A stretch of DNA of 64,000 nt from Spirodela intermedia (taxonomy: Eukaryota; Streptophyta; Magnoliopsida; Alismatales; Araceae), in the NCBI GenBank assembly GCA_902729315.2, contig LR746274.1:5173037-5237036 (forward strand). The letters run 5' to 3'. Positions 22,399 to 33,886 of the stretch are shown here, in pieces (positions within the stretch are counted from its first letter, which is position 1; every line of letters begins with the position of its first letter). The notes below the pieces were generated by a model. The model saw only the letters and a list, made by a program, of their open reading frames with translations. It was not told the origin of the DNA and did not search any database. A program made the position numbers and the translations under genes.

Positions 22399-25300
22399 TT
22401 AGGAGAAGTCGTCGAGCGACAGGTTTTCGATGGATCCCAAGCTGGGAACAGACTCCAGGGCGGCAGGGCTATCCAGAATCCCGTTGGGAAGGCCCACCGT
22501 GAAGTCGGCCGAGAAGGCGAAGGACGCATCCATCGCCAGGCACATATCGTCGTAGGCATCCGAGTATCCGGCGTAACAATCGGCCACCTCCGCCGCCAGA
22601 TGATCTTTCGCGCCGCCGGATCTGGACGCGGCGCTCTCGGCCGAAGCTGATGGCGCCACTCGGTATGATGCTTTCTGCGCTCGAATGACCTGCAAATTGA
22701 TTTTATTAGGGAATTCCTGTTGCTTCTGGCCTTCCTGGAACCGAATATTAGGGAGGTCTAGGGGGGGGTCATTACATATCTCTGCCTGTAATCGTCCCTG
22801 TAGAGCATAACAAAGTCGCCAAGCCTTAAGCCATGTCTCTTGACAAAATCCCCTGAGAAAGAAATGGGAGTAGGCCAAATGTAAACGCTTCTGGAAGCAA
22901 AATTTCAGGAGGCATAGTAATATACTGATGAAAAGAAGATAATATGAGAGATCGATTACGGACATTGCCGATATTGAAGTTTGGAGAATGAGGAACTTAC
23001 CCGTATTCTCGAGGATATACATGCGGCTTTTGTTGTTAGGCCAGAATCTGCTCGATTCCACAGAAAGAAGGGAATCCAGAAGGTATATTAGGATAGGATT
23101 AGAGGATTTCCAACTTCCCAATAACAGAAGAAACGAGATTCAATCCTTATTTTTTATACTAGAGTCTCGCCAGATCATTTGACTAAGTGGTTTTACTTTA
23201 TACGAGCTAATCATATTTTCAACTGACCAAAGCAGAATAAAAGAAAGAAAGGGTGTCTTCTATGAGCTGCTCTCATTAGCTTATGTGGAACAAAGAAGTT
23301 AGGAACCATTGAATGAACTGAGGCCAGCTGCCAAGACAAACTGAATGGAATAGCAAATTGGGGATGATACCATGAAGATATTTAGATGAGTCTTTCATAT
23401 TGTTGAGTGAACATCTAATCTGATTACTTTTCTCATCCATCTGATATCAAATACTGAAACCATCGCTGTCACATCTGTCAGCTCCAGAAACAATACAACT
23501 ATGGGCAAGGCGAATTTAAAATTTGAAAGGTTCATCCTCCCTCTTAGAACTTATATTTCTTCACACATAAAATCACCAATGATAAATCGGCTGGTGATAC
23601 ACTAGGAAGGAAGAAACTGTTCTACTAGGCATCGTTTGACTCACAGTGGAGGAAGGAGACAGCACACTCTGCATTCTTTAGAGAGGAATCTATGGAGAAC
23701 CAACGCCAACCATAGATGAGAAAGAAACTCAGAAACTGGTTTTGGGACCAGGGATATGAAGTTTGGAAATCATGTGATCACCTCTATACATGATTACCCA
23801 GTGAACAAAAAAGAGAGAGTACAAAGTCTGAAAAATATTCAAGAGGGCCAATCTCGCACCTGTACTTGAAGGTCCACATATGAGAAGTCTCCATATCTTC
23901 CATGCACATGTAGATCCCTTCTCTAGCCATGAGGACAGGCAAATGGGCCTCGGCCTCTTTCTGAAACAAAATTTTAGGTCTCTTATTTTTTTCTGTAACA
24001 GTTGCTTAAAATGTTCCAGTTCACGTTATACTCCACTTCGGAATGAAAATGAAGAGAAGCCATGGGAATCAAGGGAATAGACATAATCACAGGTAGAATA
24101 TAAAGCATGGGAAAGCCGACCTTTGGAAGCACCATTCTTCCAAGGGATCCCACATCACTCTTCCTGAGTTCCTTTTGGAGAAGAAACCTTAATAATCCCC
24201 TGTTTTGCTGCAAATAACTCATTAAAAAATATATTCAGAGCGATGCCCACAAAGAAATCTGAGCTGGGAATCCATCACTGCCCCATGAGAAAGAAAGCTT
24301 ACGTCGAAGTAGAGATCAGAGATGCCCAAGTCCATCTCACTGCCCTGTAAAGAAAGGTCAAAGAATATCTTGAGCTACTCGAAATGGCTACTTCGAGAAC
24401 ACCACGGTTAAACCATTGCTTAATTCTGCTCAATTGGGTGTATAATTGAGTACAACCATTGGGAAAGAAAATCCTTTAATCCCCAGACTCACCCGTTGTT
24501 GGTTAATTTCATCATTAGTCTCTGTTCTGCTCAATCGTCAATTTACATTTGGATTATTATTATTTTAATATTATTGCAGTGCCTTTCAAGTTATTATTTG
24601 CATTATCTTCATGATATTACCAAATCTGATAGGATTCAGATAAAATGCTTGTCCATTGTTCTTCACATTAATCGCGATGTTTTTCAGAAAATAACTTTCC
24701 AGCGTCTACAGATCAGCCAGATTCACCGGGCTATTCCGCCATAGGCTTACGGTCGACTTGCTGATGGTCAACGCCATCCTCCAAATCATTCGACCTGTAG
24801 AAGTCTTTTGATCCTTACGCTAGTCCTTGTCCTCTCAGCTCCTGAACCCTGCTGTCGCCCCTCAAATCCATTCATCCACCAGAAGATCCAGATTTTGGGA
24901 TTTCTCTTCCAGGCCGGGAAATCCGACCAGAAAATCCTCTCTTGGTTCCCATTTTGAGTACCCTGTGCATGATCTCTAGAGTGGCAGAAAACCAGGAACC
25001 GATTCCATCTTCCTATTCCCTGTGATTCTGATCTGGACGGTCCACAGCCCGCTCGAAGTGATCCGACGGAGTCGGAATTACCAACCCACCGAAAAAAACA
25101 CCAAATATATCTATATATATATATATCGCAACTCTACTGCTGTGCAAAATCAGACCTTTAGTTGGGTAAGGTAGGTGGCGGCACTTACGGTGACTGGGTT
25201 CGCCGGCGACGGCGCGGGCGGCGCCGCCGTAGCAGCGTCGGCGGGTGAGAACGGCCCCACCACGAGCCGCCGCTGCCTGGCCGACCTCTTCTTCCTCCGG

Positions 25301-25449
25301 CTCGGCCCGAACCCCCGCACGGCGCGGAGGAACTCCCCCTCCGCCAGTGCCCTCCTTCCCCCCTCTCTCTTCCTCTCCTCCTCCTCCGCCGCCGCCCCGA
25401 GGACGCAGCAGGCGAGGAAGGCTCCTCCGCCCTTCCACTCCCCCTCCAT
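22399..25449 (-). CDS. FUS3: FUSCA3-type B3 transcription factor, complete
   Basis: Role: B3 factor of the LAFL network that drives seed maturation by binding RY (CATGCA) elements. Exons on the minus strand: 25156..25449, 24303..24344, 24121..24207, 23860..23960, 23001..23047, 22776..22852, 22399..22689; phases close to exactly 312 aa plus a stop. Exon 1 has a basic RRKKRSARQRR stretch. The B3 domain spans about residues 117-218: FLLQKELRKSDVGSLGRMVL, KEAEAHLPVL, MEDMETSHMWTFKYR, FWPNNKSRMYILENTG, DFVKRHGLRLGDFVMLYRDD, then YVIRAQKAS. The C-terminus SLGSIENLSLDDFS matches the FUS3-specific end, which separates it from ABI3 and LEC2. The start at 25449 was chosen because the upstream in-frame extension is GA-repeat-coded. 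Exon 1 is GC-rich. Next to it lie a CT tract (upstream) and a GA tract (downstream). Confidence 0.93.
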
Positions 25450-25510
25450 TTGGAGACCCGCTTTTCCTCCCCTCCGAGAACGCCCATTATTTACCTCTGG
25501 ATTTCCCCCC

Positions 25511-25545
25511 TTCTCTCTCTCTCTCTCTCGCTCTAGTCTCTCTCT
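25511..25545. promoter_or_regulatory. CT/GA tract upstream of the FUS3 start
   Basis: A CT run interrupted by CGCTCTAG, 62-96 bases upstream of the FUS3 ATG; it reads as GA on the FUS3 sense strand. Class I BPC proteins bind such GA/CT repeats and are known regulators of FUS3 in Arabidopsis. Whether this tract serves that role is inference. Confidence 0.5.
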
Positions 25546-26304
25546 ACTTTTTCCGGGCTCCGATGGCTTCTTGCGGCTTCGGAGCTCCAGGTGTTGCAAA
25601 ACCTCTGACCCCTCCCCTCCCCCCGGCCAGCGTGCAGCGGGGAATCAATGGCCTCCATTTAGGGTTTGGAATTACCACCCTTGGAAAAGGGTGGTGGGGA
25701 GTCGGAGATCTTTCGCCCCCGTTTTGGGGATGGGAGACCGCCCGTGGGCAGCCCAGTAAATACGGCTGCTGCTCAGGGAAGCCGACCAGTCCCTTCTGGT
25801 TTCTTGCCCCCCGCCGGGGTGCTGCCAATCCTCGGTGATCTCGCCGCCTGGTCCGCCGCCACCGGGAGGCAGCCCACTCGGCGGAGCTTCGACGTGGCCG
25901 CCGCCGGCTTGGCGGCTCCACCAGTACCCAGAGAAGGAGACCCCGCTGGTTTTTTAGTCAGCCGTCTCGCTTTTCTATCTCCGGAGTTGGTTTATTTTCT
26001 CCCTCGGCGGGGCTTCCACGCGGCGGCGAGAAGGGCGGCCAGCCGGCGGCCGTGCGGCGGCCGTGCGGCGGCGGCGCCCTATCCTCCTCCCAGCGGCAAT
26101 AAGGACCATCGATGGACTTGGCTTCTGGCCTGGGGTTCGGACAGGGAGGAGGCCGCCGGCGCGCCACCGGGCGATCGGCCGTGCGTGGCTCTCTCTCCCT
26201 GCCAGAGGGCGACCCTCCTCTCTCCACCTGTCTTACTTCTTATGGCCTGGTCTTGGAGAAACCGCAAGAAATGGAGCGAGTGGGTCAGTGGGTGTGGGTG
26301 TGGG

Positions 26305-26339
<35 letters not shown>

Positions 26340-26420
26340 GTCCTAATGCAGATAAATGTGATCCTTCATCCGAATTTCTTCATCAACTACCTAGTCTCCT
26401 ATTATGAGGTAGGCCTAACT
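25546..26420. other. GC-rich region upstream of FUS3
   Basis: Strongly GC-rich sequence with CGGCGGCCGTG direct repeats near 26040-26070, ending in a GA microsatellite at 26306-26336. Overlapping open frames exist on both strands (one of about 226 codons on plus), but none shows a known domain. It is read as FUS3 promoter and leader. Confidence 0.5.
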
Positions 26421-27299
26421 CGGCTAAATTTGTCTCATGCAATATGATGAATTCCTACAATAATTTCTTGGTAAAAATATAACGTCTACCCTTAGCAACG
26501 GTTTCTTAATATGATTGCCTTCAATTCACTCCCCTAAAGTAGCATGGGATGGCATCATCCCAATAGGGATAGATTTACCCACACTTAAAGGATAGTGATT
26601 TATGAGTCCTCTTTCAATTATGTGGACAGCTTATTACAATTTATTGCCTTAAATCCCCCGAATTTGACCTTTTAAGGATCCAAAGCACTTCACTTAAGCC
26701 AAATCCCATCGATTGTTGGATCAAATCAAGAGTGGTCCATTAGTCAAATCAAGGTGCATGGGTCTTTATCATTGACCCATGCTTTCATTACTTGACCCCA
26801 TCAAACTTACTAATTTTATTGGAACTAAATTGAGAATCATGCTCATGCAACATTATTTTGGTTCAGAGTTGCTTGTTGGGCCAACTCAAGGGAGAGGCCA
26901 TACTACAAGCAATTAATGCAGAATTTTATTTAGTTACATGATGTCTAGTATATTGATTCCATTGGTTTTGATACTACAAGCAAAACTTTATTTATTGAAT
27001 ATTTACAGAATATTCAATGAACATCATGAGAATTACATAAGAAGTTTAATACTTGTGTGATCCTATGGTTACCAAATGAATCTAAGGCATTATTACTTAA
27101 GATATTTATATATTGGTGTTAACGTAGTATCCTAGAGCTTGTATATAAGTACATGACAATTTAGTGATGATGCATGTGATGAAGTATCTAAAGATGTTGT
27201 AATGTTAGAGTCACCAAAGGATTCAAACTCAAAACATGATCGACAAAAAGTCAGAAGCCTCAACGAGTAAAATGTCAAAAAATCATGAAATAACAAAGA
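26421..27299. other. AT-rich intergenic DNA
   Basis: No gene or recognisable element was seen. The sequence marks the start of the AT-rich repeat block that runs to 39.3 kb. Confidence 0.6.
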
Positions 27300-27830
27300 C
27301 ACTTGCAATGTAATGACACATTGGAACCTAGCAAGATTCAAACTTAAAACCTAAACGATGGAAGCATCAGAAGTGTTTGCAAGAAGGCATCTAAAAAATC
27401 ATGAAAAGAGAGAAGTCATTGTCACAATGAGTAAAATGTTTGAAAATCATGACATAACAAAGACACTAGCAAGATTCATTGGAACCTAGCAAGATTCAAA
27501 CTTAAAACCTAAACGATGGAAGCATCAGAAGTGTTTGCAAGAAGGCATCTAAAAAATCATGAAAAGAGAGAAGTCATTGTCACAATGAGTAAAATGTTTG
27601 AAAATCATGACATAACAAAGACACTAGCAAGATTCATTGGAACCTAGCAAGATTCAAACTTAAAACCTAAACGATGGAAGCATCAGAAGTGTTTGCAAGA
27701 AGGCATCTAAAAAATCATGAAAAGAGAGAAGTCATTGTCACAATGAGTAAAATGTTTGAAAATCATGACATAACAAAGACACTAGCAAGATTCAAACTTA
27801 AAACCTAAACAATGGAAAGCTGGAAAACTT
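27300..27830. repeat. 158-bp tandem repeat array
   Basis: The phrase ACGATGGAAGCATCAGAAG starts at 27355, 27513 and 27671, an exact period of 158 bp. The copies are nearly identical. A first partial copy begins about 27310, and a degraded fourth copy trails to about 27960. Confidence 0.95.
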
Positions 27831-28794
27831 AGTGAGTAAAATGTTTGAAAATCACAACAATAAAGACACTAGTAAGACTTTAACTCGAAACCTATGAAAT
27901 GACACATCGGAAGCATATGCAAGAAGACATCTGAAAATTCACAAAAAGAAAGAAGTCATTGTCACACATTATGGATGGTGATATGTTGATAGAATATAAA
28001 AAGATGTTTGCTCATAAGTCATGAATCTTCAAATTAAATTTCAAATATGATGTATGTGAGAATAATAAGCTTCAAAGAAAAGAATAAGTAAAGATCGTTG
28101 ACGCACATACAGAGTAATGAGAAGAATATTGAATTTGCAAGACTATTTTTTAAGACATAAAAAGATAGAAAGACATTAGATAATAAAAGGAAGAAGCTTG
28201 CGTAGAAGAATAATGAACTTGCACAAAGACATCTTTACAATGACTATTTATGTTCTAAAGAACATCTCTCTCCATCTGTCAAGGTTCAACTACCACGAGC
28301 TTCAACAAAGAACTAAAAACTACATCAATACTTCATTCAATGCTGATGATTCAATGCAACCTTTGTTTCAAAGGCTAACTCTCTCTACCAAGTCATAAGG
28401 TATTTGGGTGGTGAGTAGAGAGAGATTTGGGCTAAAACATGTGATGCTAAGAACTTAGTTGTGCTCATGAAATGTGTGGTCTTTCAGGATATTGAATTGG
28501 TGTGGTTGAGCCACTAATCTCATTATTAGTATGTATTTCTGTGAGGAAATTGTAAACTCTAGTACAAAGAATCTTTTTAGAGTAAAAGTGACCAACTTAA
28601 GATTAAATTGGTATAAAAATCTTTGGTATCCTTGATAGTGATGAGAGAATCAAGAGAGAACTCTTGTGGAGAAAAAGAGAACTTTGCGTAAACTCATACT
28701 TAGAACAGAGGAGTGATGAAAACATGTGTCAACACATCCACTCATAGATAGAGGACGAGAATAGACCAGAAATCATAGAAAACCACTTTTAGTG
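27831..28794. other. AT-rich DNA, probably downstream part of a decayed copia element
   Basis: No intact coding region. Its position after the RNase H remnant on the minus strand is where the 3' end of that element would lie, but I could not define an LTR. Confidence 0.35.
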
Positions 28795-29120
28795 TTTCAA
28801 CTAACCTCATTAAACCCTTCATAATGAAGTGGTGCCTAACCTCACTATGGTTAGTTCTAGATCATAAAACATGAGTTTTTGACAACATTTATGACACTAA
28901 TGTTGTCACAAAGGATAAGTATTTTTTTAACTTAGAGTCACTAATTTCTAGCTATGGAAGATGACTTCTAGTTGATATAGAGCTTTAGTAGTAGATAGTG
29001 TAAACAAAGTTTGCTATTTAGAAAAGTACGTAAATAAACATTCACCTAGAAACAAATAAGATTTACTAGAATTTTCTTTCAATCCTATTTTTTGTCTAGT
29101 TATAAATTAACTTAATGATG
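28795..29120 (-). pseudogene. Ty1-copia RNase H remnant
   Basis: On the minus strand, decayed but ordered copia RNase H motifs can be read. An LDKK region comes first (for LDRKSTSG), then a YLFLG stretch, then LSTTKALYQ (normally LSTTEAEYQ) at about 28970-29000. CDNISVINVVKN (normally CDNxSAIxxxKN) follows at about 28876-28913. After a frame change, SRTNHSEVRHHFI (normally RTKHIEVRHHFIR) is read at about 28810-28850. In-frame stops and a frameshift show the copy is dead. It has the same orientation as the gag/protease remnant at 35.4-36.9 kb and may be part of the same element. Confidence 0.8.
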
Positions 29121-31899
29121 TTTTGATAATTTATGAAGAAATTTATATAAAATCACTTCTAATGTGAAATCATGAAATTGGTGATGTTGGATGTGAAATT
29201 AATTAGAGATTAATGTACTAGATAAGATTATAGGGCCTTGATGACGAATACATATTGATCATCTCTTAGTTTTTGAATTAAGAGATGTCAAATTTAACAT
29301 TTTTAAAACTAAATTCACATTAAGATCAAACAAGTAAATGTAGTTCTCATTGATCCATAAGGAAGGTATCAAGTTAAATGAGAATTTTTCTTTTGAGTTC
29401 TTTAAAAAAAATAAATTTAACTAAAATAAGAAAGAAACAAAGGAGTAGGGGGAGAAGAAGATATATTTTTCACTTGATAAAACGTACTTAACATGATTAT
29501 TTATCGATTCTTCCTTATCCTAATCCTCCCTAATTGATGTCAAATCCTCAATCTATATGAAGAAAAACTAAAAAAATCAAGTAATCTTGATTTACTATAA
29601 AAACAAAAAGAGACAAAAGAAAGATGAGAGAGGGAAAAGAGAGAGAAAATGACTTCTCTAGTGGGTTCTCCTATTGGCAATGAACAATGTGTTTAGGAAA
29701 ACTAAATGAAATCAAATGTAATAACATGAAGATAAAGGGTCATAAATGGGTTTAGACTTGATTCAGCACAAGAAAACATTACCAAAATAAAATTTTAATT
29801 GATTAAAAATCAACAATTTTCCTTTGACATTGGAGATGAGGCACATGAAATGACTTCAAATGTTAAGGTGAATCAATCAATTTTTGATATATGAATCAAT
29901 TCTTAAATTTTAGAATAGAACTATTCCAAACTTGAAAACACAATGAATCAAACATAAAACAGATCTTAAATTAGGATTTTCCCCCTTTGACACTAGAGAC
30001 AAGTGAACAAATGAATTTGAGTCAAATCCTAATAAAAATATAAGAAATCAATCATTTTTTCAATTCATATACATGTCACCTAGATGAATCAAAGAAAAGA
30101 ATTCAGAAACAAAGGAAAATCGAATTTAAATCATAAAATAACATGAGAAATTGACAAAGAAACAAAAGAACACTCTCGTCTATCACCCAATAAAAGGAGG
30201 ACAAAAGAGCTCTTTTTTTTCCTAAATCAAAAGTTTTATCAATTTTTTTATGCTCACATTAGATTCAGAATGTATTAGAGCTAGTGAGTAATCAACTTGT
30301 TAAAAAATCATTTGATTTTCAGTGAGAATCAACTTCCATTTCTCTATCTATTTTTCTGCCCATTTTCCCATCATTTTCAGTTGTTTATTTGTTTCCACCC
30401 ATTTTCTAAATCATTTTAATTTAATTAAATAAGTCAATGCCATGGGCCTTAATGGGGTCCCTTAACATGCTCATAATGCCCTTATAAATCAACAGATATT
30501 TCGAAATTATTTTTTAAATATCACTAAAAATCAGAAACAAATATTTTTACCTAAAAAAATGAATTTCAACTATTAAATTCGGATTATAGCCCTAATAATG
30601 ACATATTTAATGGCAAAAATGTCAACTGAAGTATATTAACATATAATCAAGGAATATTCAAAATATAAATATGTTCTCAAAGTATGTAAAACTCAGACAT
30701 TAAGCATTTATTTCATGAAATAATATATAATATATTTTACTTAATTTATCATTAAATGTACTTAATGCACCAAATATATTGATTATACATTATGTACCAC
30801 ATAAAAATGATTTGTTATCACATATCTTAAAAATTATTTCTATATATTGATAAATTATAAAAATATTAAAATTAAAATGTATTATAGGAATATCATATAC
30901 CTTTTCAAATCTCATTAGGGGTAGAAATGTTACAAATATCTAGGTATCAATATAATAAAAAGTCTAAAAAGTAAATTTGTCATTATTTTATGTGTGATCC
31001 TTTATATTCAGGTTTCTATGTCACATGGTTTCACTAATGAAGATATAACTAATCATTAGAGATATCTTTAAATGAGGATTCAAATGCAACAAACTATGTG
31101 TGAATTATAAATATAGTGAATTGATATTGAATTTTTAAGATTATTGTGTATTTCTAGAGTTCAAAATATAGAAGTAAGATGTGACAATTTTAAAATCATT
31201 AAATGATTGTTTTAGCCCAACATGTCCAAGGTTATTAGGAACCATCTTACCTCATTATAGAACATGTTTGGCAAAATTTAAGAAGAATAGAAGCTCATGA
31301 AGCAAAGAAAGACCCCTCAATTATAGTGTTCATCAATCTCTCAATCATTCTCAAATCAATCTTAACAAGCTTCATCATCCTAGAGTGGAAGTTACACCAA
31401 AATATTCTCACTCAAGCATCAACAAAAGATGAATAAAATCTATTTTACATAATTTGGTATTGTGCTCTCACACTTATACTCTTGGATATCATTTGTAACA
31501 CAGCCAAATAAATACTTGTTGTATGTTCACATTGTGTATCTGATGAAGTCAAGGGCCAACACCAAGAGGGCCTTAACTAGCAAAAAATTTCCAACCAAAG
31601 AGGAACCAATTCAAGGCCAATTGAAGGAAAAACCAGGAGGACAATTGTTTAAGAGGAGGATGAGGCTCACTTAAATGGGGCATCTAAGCCCTTCTCTTCT
31701 CTCTCCTCCCACTCTCCTATTAAGGCACCATTTGAAGAAGTGTCTCTAACTACCTCTCCATCCCGCATACCTACCTTTAATCCATATCCAAAACCACTCT
31801 TGGACAATAGGGTCTAAGATTGACCAAGACACATCTTCAAAATAACCTTTGGGGAAGTCAACACCCCTTAGGTGGTCAACAAGGAAACACCTAAACTCT

Positions 31900-32160
31900 T
31901 GCCTCTATTTTTAATAATTTTCTACTCACCTCTTATAACTGCTCCAAATATTCCTATAAATAGGGGGCATGAACTCTTATGATGGATATTAGAATTTGAC
32001 TTCTTTTTGAGTGAATTTTTTCACTCCTTAAAGGAGAGGTTAAGAGGGTCAAAATTGCCCCTTAAGGGGAGGTCGAGAGGGTCAAATTTCACTCTATCTT
32101 CTTCCCTTTTTCTTTCTTTTCACCCCTTCTTTTTCTTCCACAAAATCTTCTTCTCAATTT
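31900..32160 (+). promoter_or_regulatory. Possible LTR-type promoter with TATA box
   Basis: TATAAATAGGGGGCAT at about 31952-31967 is followed by pyrimidine-rich sequence and two imperfect copies of a GAGGT-GAGAGGGTCAAA phrase (32034 and 32070). This looks like the U3/R part of an LTR, but I could not find LTR borders. Confidence 0.3.
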
Positions 32161-32589
32161 CAATAACCTATTGATATAATCATGAATAGGAGGACTACAA
32201 CTAACCTAAGAATAGAGGTATCAATCTTACACTCTAGGTACATGTTGACTCCTTATTTTTAGTTATATGTGATCTAATTTAGAATCTACTTGTAATTGTC
32301 TCTTGAGTGAACTTAGATAGCCAGTAAATTTCATAATTTGTGATCATTAAAACTTTGTTCAGATTAGATCAAAAATTATCAAATCAAGACATCCTTATTT
32401 TAGTAGCTGTTAAGATCTTACTCTCTTCAAGTTGTAAGATTAAGTTGATATTAAGATAAATCTTCTCATTGACTCATAGCTAAAAGTAAATTCTTTTATA
32501 ACCTTTCTTGAATTGCTTTTAGATAGATACTAATTTAGATTTTCATCTATGTTATGCATCAGTATCAATAATTGTGATTTAGATGGTAA

Positions 32590-32880
32590 TATGATAAGTG
32601 TTGGTAGTGCGTTTGATCAAAGGTTTAGTACCTATGGTGTGCTTTGTTAGCCCCTAAGTACTTGTGGTGTGTTATGATACATCTCTTGCACATGTGATAT
32701 GCTTGAATTATGTATCTGCACATATAATGTATGTGATAGTATTAAATGTATTTGTGGTATGCTTGATTAGTTAACAAGTAATTGTGGTGTGCTTAATCAA
32801 TTAGTTGAATTTATGGGATGAGCTTAAGAGAAATAATAACATCTATAGTGTGCTTAAGTCATTTAGAAGCACCTGAAGAT
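32590..32880. repeat. Degenerate minisatellite with a GTGGTGTGCTT core
   Basis: Imperfect units of about 35-50 bp carry variants of TTGTGGTGTGCTTAAT (seen near 32635, 32665, 32755, 32785 and 32850). The copies are strongly diverged. Confidence 0.6.
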
Positions 32881-33886
32881 AATAAAGTGGGTATATATGA
32901 TATGTTATGCTTGAACTATAATGCTAGATGAAATTTCAAAAGAGATGATAATTTATGATTTCTAGGATTTGTGTCTATTTTTTGGATTTATTTCAAACAT
33001 ACCTACATATAAAAGATCAAATTGATTAATATTTACTACCACATTCAACTAAGAATGAAATACTTTACTTTGTTGAAGGACCAAGATGACAAAGTTTGGA
33101 GAAAGAGGAAGTCATATAAGATATTTACTTGAGTACAACTCTATCAAGTTGATTTTAGCCTTGACCTCTTAGGTGTCGAAAGGAGGAGATAAAGAAGAAG
33201 TTCATGAGGTAACCACCACTTGAAATTTTTGTTTGAATTTCCATGCCCTAATTTGGGCAAAACCGCCCCTTTTATACTTGGGTACCATTGGATGGACTGT
33301 CCCCTTCAACAACTACCATAATGACTATTTTTTTCTATGTCATTTTGGCTCTACAGTTTCTAACATGACTCACTTCTTTTCTAGGCCTAAATGGCTCATT
33401 TTTCTATGGATTGTTTGGGCTCATTCTTATGAAATTTTGACCTCTCACACACAAATGGGTTGTGCTTAAGTGGGGTGTGACTTAAATATTTAATAGACTA
33501 ATTAATCTTAAAAGAAAAAATAGTAATTATCACTTTTATAAAAACAATTAAATAAATAAAATAAAAGCTTAGCATTTTATGGTCTATCCGATACATCACT
33601 TCCACAATATTTCAACTTCCCAATAAGTACATGTCCTTCAATTTCTTCAAGAAACCGAATAATTCTTTGTCACAAGAAATTGAAACTCAGTTTATAAGAT
33701 TAAGATAAGAAAATTAAATTTTTTAAATTCAAAATAAATAAAATTTTAATCATAAGTAATCTGAAAATGTTATCAATTTCATGACTTTGATTTAGAGTGA
33801 TTTTCCCTATGTTAATCTCTATATCATCAAAACTTTTTTAAGTTTTCAAAACCCAACAATATTCACCTTGGATTTGAATGGGTACC

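Larger units (their letters stand above)
29121..33881. other. AT-rich decayed repeat DNA
   Basis: Probably the decayed integrase and reverse-transcriptase portion of a minus-strand copia element plus other insertions. Two CCTTTGACA phrases near 29822 and 29990 hint at a local duplication of about 165 bp. Just left of 33882 the minus strand reads a PFKSKVNIV motif typical of the start of copia integrase. No intact gene was seen. Confidence 0.45.

Noticed and set aside
25666-26346. 226-codon plus-strand frame upstream of FUS3
   Set aside because: GC-rich DNA gives long chance frames on both strands; no domain or splice-supported extension; ends in a GA microsatellite.
31462-31674. 70-codon Lys-rich frame resembling the start of a Ty3-gypsy gag
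   Set aside because: The resemblance is limited to a short Arg/Lys-rich stretch with no defining motif.
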